A stretch of 64,000 bases of DNA from positions 33,681,001-33,745,000 of the forward strand of contig NC_088929.1 of NCBI RefSeq assembly GCF_038396675.1, given 5' to 3'. Made by a program: the position numbers and the translations under genes. This document shows, one piece after another, positions 56,056-64,000 of this stretch; the first letter of the stretch is position 1, and each line of letters opens with the position of its first letter. Source of the stretch: Hydra vulgaris (lineage: Eukaryota > Cnidaria > Hydrozoa > Anthoathecata > Hydridae). The notes under the pieces were generated by a model. It saw nothing but the letters and a program-made list of their open reading frames with translations. It was not told the DNA's origin and ran no database searches.

Positions 56056-59000
56056 CAGGGCCGTCTTAAGGCCATCGGGGGCCCTAGGCTAGACTTAATT
56101 TGGGGGCCCCCTTTTTCCTTAGTAAAAAAATTAAATCTAATACTAAAATAGGAAACATTTATTAAAGCAATAATAAAATTTACATGTGACGTTTACGTGA
56201 TTTTTTTCTTGAAAATTCTTTAATAATATCATCAAAATCAATGGTTAAAAGAACATCTGATTCAATTGACACTAACGACAAACAATTCAATCTTTCTTGC
56301 AGCATGGTTGAGCGGAGTTCATTTTTTAAAAGTTTTAGTTTTGAAAATGATCGCTCGCTAGTGCAATTTGAGACCATCATTGACAGAAAAATTCTAAGGG
56401 AAATTTCAATATTTGGAAAAGTTGATTCCAAGTGGTCTCTTTTTAATGTTGAGTAAAATTCTGTTAATGAATGTTCATCTTTTGAAATGTAATATTTAAA
56501 TTGCTGGCACTCAAAAAAAAGTTCATTTTCATTTATGTCCTTCTTATAAATTTGTGCTAGGTTTGAACAATGGTCTTTTAGTTCAACATTGGCAATTGTT
56601 TGAATGTTTACTAGAAATCCGAAATTGTCATTGATCTTCTCATATGCTGATGTTCTTTTTTCTAAATTTGATGTTAGTGAATCAATAACAGGAAGGTATG
56701 TTTCAATTTTGAATTTATAACTTCCCTGAAATTCCAATTCTTCAGCCTCACCATCAAAGAAGGCCATACGTCGGCTTCTTTTTTTTGTTCTTTTTGAAGA
56801 ATCTCTGTAGTCAGTGTTTGGAAGCAAGATTTTGGCTTTTTCCTGGTAATTCTCAAATTGACTCCTCAAATCTTTAATGAAATGCAACAATGACTTTAGA
56901 ATCCGAACTGCAACATCCAGGTTTAAATTTTCTTTCTGTAAAATCTTCGATGTTTCATTAAAATGACAAAGAATATCATTCCAGAAAATTGTCAGAAAAA
57001 CAATCTCAAAAGTGTTCATTTTCGTGATGAGATTTTGAGCATCATTTTGAGTTTCTTTTGACTGACTTATGTCCTTGATCAAAAATTCAAGTGCTTTTTT
57101 AATCTCATCATAACTGTCATGCAGACAAGTCACAGCATCTGCACGTGCTGACTATCGAGTTCCAGAAAGCTGTTTGACAATTTTTTTGCCTTTGCCAACA
57201 AAAGACAGAAGCACTTGCCAACGATGAGTTGATGCAGAAAAAAAGTTGTAGAGGCATTGAACAAAGTCAAAAAAAATAATTGCTTCTAAACAACATCCAG
57301 CTGCACTGTTGCCAACCAGATTTAAAGAATGTCCAGCACAAGGAATAAACAATGCTGATTCACTTTTGTCTTTAATCCTCTTTTGTAGGCCTGAGTACTG
57401 TCCTGCCATATTTGATGCATTATCGTATGACTGCCCACGACAGTCAGATATTGAAATTTCATTTTCTTGTAAAAAGTTCAAAACCACTGTTTCTAAATGT
57501 TCAGCTCCATGACTGTGATTGGGAACAAATTGCAAAAAACGCTCAACTGGTGCCAAGTCTTTAACATATCGAACTGTAAAAGTTAATTGATCTACATGTG
57601 ACAAGTCTGGAGTTGAGTCAACGCTGATTGAGTAGTATTTTGCTTTTTTTAATTCAGAAATTATTTCGCTCAAAACTTTATTTCCCATTAGGCATATAAA
57701 CTCCTCACAGATATTGGCGGAGAGGTATGAAGTATTACCTTTTCCAGAATTTCCATGTTTTTTCATGTGTTCATGTAGGAATGGGTCAAACTGGCTAAGT
57801 AACTCAAGAGTTCCTAAATAATTACCATTTTGCTCTGAACCAATGGTTTCATTGTTTCCACGAAATGGCAATCCTCTTGATGACAAGAGCTTTACAACTG
57901 CAAGAACTCTTTTCAGCACATTTTGCCAGTACAATTGTTCGTTATGTAACTGTTTTAATAATACAGAGTCAAGCTGGCCACTTTCTCTCTGCCGACTGGA
58001 GTGAGTAAGCATATTTTTGTGATGTTCAGAACCATTCTCGTGTCCAGATATACATTTTAAGGCATTTTTCCAGTCATCAAATCCAGTTGTGGAAAAATTA
58101 GAGTGTTTGCTGGAGAATAAGGTACAAGCAAAGCAAAAAACAGAACCTGTTGAAGGTGAGTATAATAGCCATTCACGATTGACAAATTCGCCATTGTGTA
58201 GTTCACGTCTGAAGCAAGATTTTGATAAGTACCTTTTTTGTCCGCAACTCAACCTTTCCGAATTTTTGAAGCTCCCATCATTGTTCTGACACATGGACGA
58301 CCCATTAGAAATCCAAAATGATTGAGCTTCTTGGGATAACTGATGCCACAATGCTGGGTCAGTTTCTTGAGTAGTTTTTGTTGTTGCGTTTGGATAAGTT
58401 TTAATTTGATTTGATTCTGGCTCCTGTGCTGGTTCTGGCTCCTGTACTGGTTCTGGCACCTGTGCTGGTTCTGACTCTTGCTCTGGTTCTGGCTCCTGCT
58501 CTGGTTCTGGCTCCTGTTCTGGTTCCAGTTCCTGTTGAATTTCTAGAGTTTCATTTGGCAACAAAGCACTATCAATGCTTACAAATTTGAAGTTGGACAA
58601 AGAAATACATCTTCGGACACAACAGGCTTTGACTTTTGTACCAAAAGAAATGATGTCAAAGGAAGATATTTTGAAATGTCTTCTTTTGCTTTAGCGGCTT
58701 TTTTCCTCTTTGCAGCACCTCTTTGATAAGTCCGATTAGACATGTTAAATGACTTTTTTTCAAAACAGATGTTTTAAGTTGATCACAGCAATTTCAAATT
58801 CAATCTAATGGGATATTTTAAGTGCTTGTATTTAACACTTCTTATCAAAAAATTTATGTTTATTTTCGGACGCATGCATGCATTTTTGCTTATCAAGAAA
58901 AAAAAAATTCCTTAGGGGGCCCCCAAACTGAAAAACTGATACTATTCTAAAAATAATTAAAAAAAATCTTATCAAGAAAAAAATTATTCCCGAGGGGCCC

Positions 59001-59146
59001 CCAAACTATGATTTCTTCAGAAAATTTAGAAATATAATTTTTTATTTATATAAATTTGAAAAAAAATCCAGACACATTTTGGGGGCCCCTAAAAATCGGG
59101 GGCCCTAGGCTGCAGCCTACCTAGCCTATGCGTTAAGACGGCACTG
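56056..59146 (-). mobile_element. hAT transposon (ZMYM/DUF4371-type), nearly intact
   Basis: Ends CAGGGCCGTCTTAA (left) and the complement of CAGTGCCGTCTTAA (right), with GTATCATT duplicated perfectly at 56048-56055 and 59147-59154. Subterminal regions repeat GGGGGCCC and GGGGCCCTAGGCT at both sides. 3091 bp, one minus-strand transposase gene with one stop and one frameshift. The clean ends and duplication mark it as one of the youngest insertions here. It sits in LINE 3. Confidence 0.95.
56180..58743 (-). pseudogene. hAT transposase (TTF zinc finger, DUF4371, dimerisation domain)
   Basis: The true start is probably the ATG at 58743 (MSNRTYQRGAAKRKKAAKAK), with a frameshift near 58596 into the frame beginning SNFKFVSIDSALLPNE. 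Then an unusual Gln-Glu-Pro repeat (EPEQEPEPEQ..., residues about 25-65 of the long ORF), a TTF-type zinc finger (GSVFCFACTLFSSKHSNF, H-x4-H), DUF4371 with KYYSISVDSTPDLSHVDQL (Asp) and CRGQSYDNASNMAGQYSG (Asp). An in-frame TAG at 57149-57151 stands where the family has Trp (LSxTRW). The second ORF carries the hAT dimerisation motif CTSERSFSKLKLLKNELRST. Confidence 0.9.
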
Positions 59147-59154
59147 GTATCATT

Positions 59155-61150
59155 CTCATCACTCTTTAACAGAAAATCTAATGAAAGTAAAAATGATCGG
59201 AATCTATTTCTAAATAAAGTAGTACATGAGCAGAAACAAAGATAGCAAAAAGAATCAAGTGTTATAGTGGTGGGACTAGAGGTCTCAGACAAATATTACG
59301 AAAATAAACAGGTAGCCAAAAATTTTTTCAGAGCTGAATTATCGTGAGAGTCAGAGGTTTTAATTATAAAAAATCCAACATAGAAATCAGAAAAACCAAA
59401 CTCATGCAGATCACAGTCAAAGACTATGAATCGCATGCCCTGGTCTTATCGAAAGCCAGGTATCACGGTCTCATTACACGAGAGTACAAAGATGTGTTTG
59501 CTTGAGAAGACGGAGTGGAGGCAGAACAAGACGAATTTAACAAGCTGAATCGTGAAAAAAAAGAGCGAAATAATGAACTCGAAAAATTAAAGCTGCTCAA
59601 CTCGCCATTTCGTTTCTTGTCATCCATCAACGCCTTAACTGCGTTTAGCCAATTAACGCACAAGAGTCAGCTGCTCACCTGACTTTGTGATCATCAAGAA
59701 CTTTGCTTACGCTTTCACTTATGCCTCAAAATTAAAAATCGCATCAAATATCGTTGATAAAAGTTCACTCCCCACAACAGGTAGAAGAAACCCTGAATCA
59801 GCCTCAATAATCCAAATAGGTACAGCCATCAAGCCGCAATGATAAAACAAAACTCCCAACTCGACCATCACCATCAATTAGATGTTTTACTGTCATATCT
59901 CATCAACCCAAATTATCGAAAACTTGTTCAGTAAAGGTTTTCAGTAACATCAATTTCTGGGCAAATAATCTATGCTCACTAAATCAAACGAAAATTGACG
60001 AGCTGAAAGCCAGAATACAATCAACCACCAAGCATAAACGTCCACATCTTATTTTTCTTGCTGAGATGTGGTTTACTGAAACTTCAGATACTCCTATTGC
60101 AGGGTATAACATTTTTTCACGAAACAGGGCCGAAAAGATATAAGGTAGCCTAGCTATCTACTTAAAAAATGATCTTAAATGCACGTTAACAAATATCGAA
60201 CAACTTAACAAAAATACCATTGAACCGTGGAAAAAGCTCAAGCTCGAAAAAGAATCACATTTTTTAGGGTGTATCTACCGAACACCAAATAAAGATGAAC
60301 AAGCACTTCTAGAAATTACCAAATTAATTCAGTCAGAGACCCTAAAAAAATTGGTTACGACTCCTCATTTCTCTATGGTGACTTTAATTTTAGGCACATT
60401 AGCTATGAAAGTATTAACGTTGGAGGAGGTAGTTCAACAGCAGTCAACAGCTTACCTGTCATTCAGTTCAATTCTTCTTTAGAGGAAAATCACCTTACGC
60501 AACTTGTCACTTTCCCAACCTTTCGAAATTCTTCTGTTAAAGAACCTAAATCCATCTTGGACTTAATTATGACCAACGAGCCAGACAGATTAATTTTCTT
60601 AACTCAAGCTGAATATTTAGAGTCTACCTCGGAGGGACAAGCTCACCTAACTATTGTAGGTTTAATTGCAGTAGTAATAACAAAAAAAGAACCACAAATA
60701 ACTCCTCAACTAGTGTTGAGCAAGGCAAACTACACTTTTATCTCGAATTATATTAGAAGTTATGACTGGGAGACATGATTTAAAAAAATATCTGAGGCCA
60801 AAAAATACAAACTTTTAATTGACAAATATGATGAAGCTACTTCACTCTATGTACCAAGTACCATAAAACCATACCAGCCAAATAAAAACCCATGGTTACT
60901 AGTGAGGTCATGGAAGCTGTATAAAAAAGAGCAAACTTTGGGGTAAATATGTGTCAGCAGGATCAGGATCACACCAACAAATTAGAGCATAATATAACAA
61001 AGCAGCAAAAACCAATTTATCAATTTCAATATTATCAGGTCTGAGAAAGATGCACTATGTCTCCAAAAAGATCTTGACTCATCTGTTAAATGGTCTAAAA
61101 AGTGGCTTATGCCATTTAACATTTAAAAATGCAAAATTGTGCAGTGGAGT
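59155..61150 (+). mobile_element. LINE 3 (right part): ORF1 remainder, endonuclease, RT remnant
   Basis: The ORF1 remainder (59155-59850) shows SSLFNRKSNESKNDRNLF, VIVVGLEVSDKYYENKQVAK, EFNKLNREKKERNNELEKLK. ORF2 starts near 59930: NINFWANNLCSLNQTKIDEL, HLIFLAEMWFTETSDTPIAG, HFLGCIYRTPNKDEQALLEI, LDLIMTNEPDRLIF (60557-60600). Behind RSYDWET (stop at 60776-60778) comes a shortened tail. The only RT piece left is ALCLQKDLDSSVKWSKKWLM (about 61051), so most of the reverse transcriptase is deleted. Many further stops. Confidence 0.7.
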
Positions 61151-61679
61151 TATTCTCAGTGGAGTTATTTAAGGTCCGGAAAAAAACTCAGATCGTTTAA
61201 AATTGAATATTGAAAAATTTACAGAAACAACAGCGCTTTATTGTAGATAAAAAAATTGTTTATCAAACTAATACGTAAACTAATTGTTATTAAGTGGATA
61301 CATAATATGTAAACACTTAAAAAAAAGTATTTTGTTTATTATGTATTGTATGTTACGCATCCGCTGTGTTTTTTATTTATTTATCGTGCAGCCGTTATGT
61401 ATTAAATAACATTAATACGTTATGTATTAAATAACATTAATATCATGCTTTTAATTCGATAAATATTTTGGACTGGTAACTAATTAATAGTTAGTCTAAT
61501 AACTCAATAATACATTATAAGTTGTTTATATAATGTTTCTATGTGAAATTATAACATTATTATTTGCTTATAACATGCTTAAATTTCCAAAATATATTTT
61601 ACTTTGATAAACTAAATGAAAGATTCTCACTTTAGTTTTTAATTAAATAATAAACTGATATTGTGTCATCAACAAGAGC
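61151..61679. other. A/T-rich DNA, nothing recognised
   Basis: Contains two close copies of a short word around ATGTATTAAATAACATTAAT (about 61396-61440). No coding region. Confidence 0.5.
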
Positions 61680-62188
61680 TCAAAAATGCTAAGAAGACCT
61701 ACAAAGGCTTTAGTAGAAAGAATATTTAGTAGAAAAGATTTAGTCGAAAACTCTACAACTTATACGTGAGCGACTCGCCAACTTACAAACAGCTCATTCA
61801 ATATGATTACAAGTTTAAGAAAGATTTATTTTACGGGCAGAAATTAACTTTTGACTTGAAAATTGACGTGACAAAAATTCAGTTTTTTTAACCTTTGATA
61901 AAAGATAACCCATTGAAAAATAAAATTTCCAGAGCATTTCAAGCAGTGTCCATATACCCAGTATAAGTTGGTTAGAAAAGAACTGGAAATGTTGTTTGAT
62001 CTGACTGCTTGTGAGTGTGATATTCCAATTAATAATAATTGATAGATGAATATAGTTTTAAAACAATTTTTTTAAATGTTAAATGAAAAGAATTTTATAT
62101 GTGTAGTTAGAAATTCAGTACCCTATCCAAACCTCACCAACCGCCCCCCCCCCTCGCCACTAACACCACCTTCTAAGGTTTGCAACAA

Positions 62189-62240
62189 GTTGCAAAGAAG
62201 CCTTTGCAACAGAAGCCTGTTGCAAAGAAGCCTTTGCAAC
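62189..62240. repeat. Two tandem hairpins, 30-bp period
   Basis: GTTGCAAAGAAGCCTTTGCA AC occurs at 62189-62210 and again at 62219-62240. Each copy is a perfect 9-bp inverted repeat around a 4-base loop (AAGC). A partial third copy (TTTGCAAC) precedes them. Confidence 0.8.
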
Positions 62241-62639
62241 AAGTATTTTTAAAATGATTTTGATTTGATAGTAAAACAATAAACATTTAGGCAAGTTGGA
62301 TGTTGAGAAAAGTGAGTGCACAATGAAACATAGTTTGTCTCTGTGAGCAAATTAAAAAAGTAATGGATATTTTACCAGTATCATTATGCATTTACAAATA
62401 CACTTCACAAAAACGGTAGATTAAGTAAAAGAAAAGAGCACCGATTGCCTCCAATCATTTAACCGAGAATTTATATTTCATTGTAAGTTTTTAGAGTTGA
62501 ACCCTTAGCTTTAGATACAGCTGAAAGTGACGAGTTTGAAGAGCAAATAGTTAATAAAAATAGTATTAGACTAAACTAATACAGCTAAGGCTGCAATATG
62601 ATATGAAACTAGTGATGCTACTACAAATGCGTTAATTAA

Positions 62640-62870
62640 TGCGGTAGTAAGTTGGTGGTAGAGCGCTCGCCTCATAAGCGAGAAGTTCCAAGTTCAATCC
62701 CCACCATGTCCCTGGTAGTACCACGCTCAACTTGTTCCTCTGCGCAGCGGCCTTGGTCGTCAAGATTCGTGTTTTGGAGTTATAGAGTTGAGAGAGGGTT
62801 GTAACCACAACTAAAGTAGACTCTTCAACTGTAGTGGCCTTCATGGCTTTTGAGAGGTGAATTGAAGTTA
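62640..62870 (+). mobile_element. tRNA-derived SINE
   Basis: The head is tRNA-like: TGGTGGTAGAGCGCTCGCCT (A-box), an anticodon arm CTCGC-CTCATAA-GCGAG with CAT as anticodon, then AAGTTCAATCCCC (B-box). The body (CTGGTAGTACCACGCTCAAC onward, GCAGCGGCCTTGGTCGTC) is not tRNA. RNA polymerase III would transcribe it from the internal boxes. It is not a functional tRNA gene because the acceptor stem does not pair. It lies in the decayed transposase remnant. Confidence 0.75.
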
Positions 62871-64000
62871 GAAAGAATAAAAAATGACTGTGTAATAACT
62901 GAATATAGGATAATTTGTGAAAAAACAAGAGTGGCTAATTCAATTGATACTATGCACCGTCAAGAAGTTTTACAATAAAAGTAATTAGTGTAGATGGAAA
63001 AAAAGACAAAAAATCATTAGTTTATGAAATGAAAAAATAAATTTTTGAAAATACAAGACAATGAAATACAAGAGTTATGGAGTGTCAAACGGTGTCAAAT
63101 CTGCCTTGTGTCAAACCACCAAATATAAGCATCGTCTCACTTTTTCTTTTGAAAATAGTCTTTTTTCTGGTTGTAACATGTTCTTTTCAGCAGTTGTTCT
63201 ATAAGTGTTATACAAGCAATAGTTCCAGGTAATACATGTTCTGGCGCTGGTGTGAATGATGGTTTGTTTGTATAATTAGGATCGGTTGTTTGCTTCACCA
63301 GTCTGAGCTACCAATTCTTCATGTTATATTTGAAATAAATGGAAAAACAATGAACCTAAAAAGTATTCTTCAAAAAAGCTTTCTTTATAAAATAATCAAA
63401 TCATGCAAACTAGATATACAGTAAAATTGATTCAAATTTCAAGCTTAAAATCAAAGCTAAGGCTGTTAAGCCCTTGCTTTTCAAAGCTGATGCTTGGGCC
63501 AACTTAATTAAGGTTTTTTCGATAAAGGTTGAGCTTTTGAGTTTTTGTTTCTTCAAATGAGTTACTACAAACTATTCAAACTGGTAATAAACTCTTTCTT
63601 ACTGATCTGCCAAACAATTCCCAATTGGTAGAAAGAGCTATAAAACTCATATCTGAAGCTTCTAAATTTTTTATGAACGGGTGAAAAGACTGCTTTTTGG
63701 CTAAAAACCAAAACAGAACCAAAATCAAGAGAAATGCAAAAAAGTTAAATATATATATTGTATATTTTCTTCAGACTAATATTACGAACTTGTATGCTAC
63801 AAATGTTTATTGAAATCAAAAACTATTTTTCTAAGATTTTGACAACTAAAAAAAGTCTATAAAAAGTTAATCTAAGGAAGGTTTGATATTTTTAATAATT
63901 AAGACTTCATTTAAAAGATAAATAAGTTTTTAAACTAAAACCGTTAAAGTTGCCGTGTTAAATATATATGTACCTGCGTATGTCAAAACAACCCAATCAG
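62871..64000. other. A/T-rich end of window
   Basis: Apart from the transposase C-terminal remnant near 63440-63730 I see no gene. The last 250 bases are A/T-rich without structure. Confidence 0.5.

Larger units (their letters stand above)
61680..63760 (+). pseudogene. Second, decayed copy of the 9.15-kb transposase family
   Basis: The N-terminal part reads KELEMLFDLTACECDIPINN at about 61978-62040, matching LLFDVSACECKS of the copy at 9820. The C-terminal part reads NNSQLVERAIKLISEASKFF at about 63613-63670, matching HTQAVKRCVKLVTEAS at 11592. Between them about 1.6 kb is decayed and holds a SINE. Both pieces lie in the same direction, so I take them as one old copy. Confidence 0.5.

Noticed and set aside
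62640-62712. A tRNA-Met gene (CAT anticodon)
   Set aside because: The A and B boxes and the anticodon arm are good, but the acceptor stem does not pair and a SINE body follows.

Overview
The window is a very AT-rich animal genome segment (most likely a cnidarian such as Hydra; this is inferred from base composition, from long A/T runs and microsatellites, and from the mix of element families, not from a named marker gene). It is almost wholly built of mobile elements nested in one another. I see no confident multi-exon host gene. Only one small ORF near 38.3-38.7 kb and two possible isolated exons could be host sequence.

Layout. 1-2.7 kb: unassigned AT-rich DNA, a 150-bp inverted-repeat element and a non-autonomous hAT element with a perfect 8-bp target duplication. 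2.7-4.9 kb: a pogo/Tigger DNA transposon with 23-bp terminal inverted repeats, a TA duplication and a transposase split by a recognisable 127-bp intron. 5.0-6.3 kb: inverted-repeat clusters, purine-rich DNA and an (ATT)n microsatellite. 6.3-9.1 kb: LINE 1 (PHD-like finger, APE endonuclease, reverse transcriptase). 9.15-13.08 kb: a DNA transposon of uncertain superfamily that landed in a tandem array and itself carries two smaller non-autonomous elements. 13.3-16.66 kb and 34.99-35.5 kb: LINE 2, cut in two by an 18.3-kb Polinton/Maverick.

The Polinton (16661-34990) has 291/292-bp terminal inverted repeats that differ by one base of a T-run, and a 6-bp target duplication that restores the LINE sequence. 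It still shows major and minor capsid proteins, packaging ATPase, adenain-like protease, protein-primed DNA polymerase, integrase with chromodomain, a phospholipase-A2-domain protein, a fibre-like protein, membrane-active virion proteins and, most interestingly, a relative of the poxvirus late transcription factor VLTF3. Many of its genes share a TATATAAA-type box touching the start codon. It is a fossil with roughly seven to nine breaks, but the ends and most virion genes look young.

35.5-43 kb: LINE 3'-end hairpins, a (TA)n block enclosed by 31-bp inverted arms, one small possible host gene, and a long featureless stretch. 42.9-54.6 kb: an antisense LINE that appears to be split by a block holding an LTR with primer-binding site, minisatellites, a possible Helitron fragment, a Tc1/mariner-like element whose catalytic spacing I count as 36 residues, and a broken BEL/Pao retrotransposon. 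55.8-61.2 kb: LINE 3, interrupted by a nearly intact 3.1-kb hAT transposon with perfect 8-bp duplications. 61.7-63.8 kb: a second, decayed relative of the 9.15-kb transposon, carrying a tRNA-derived SINE. The insertions give a relative order of events at several points.
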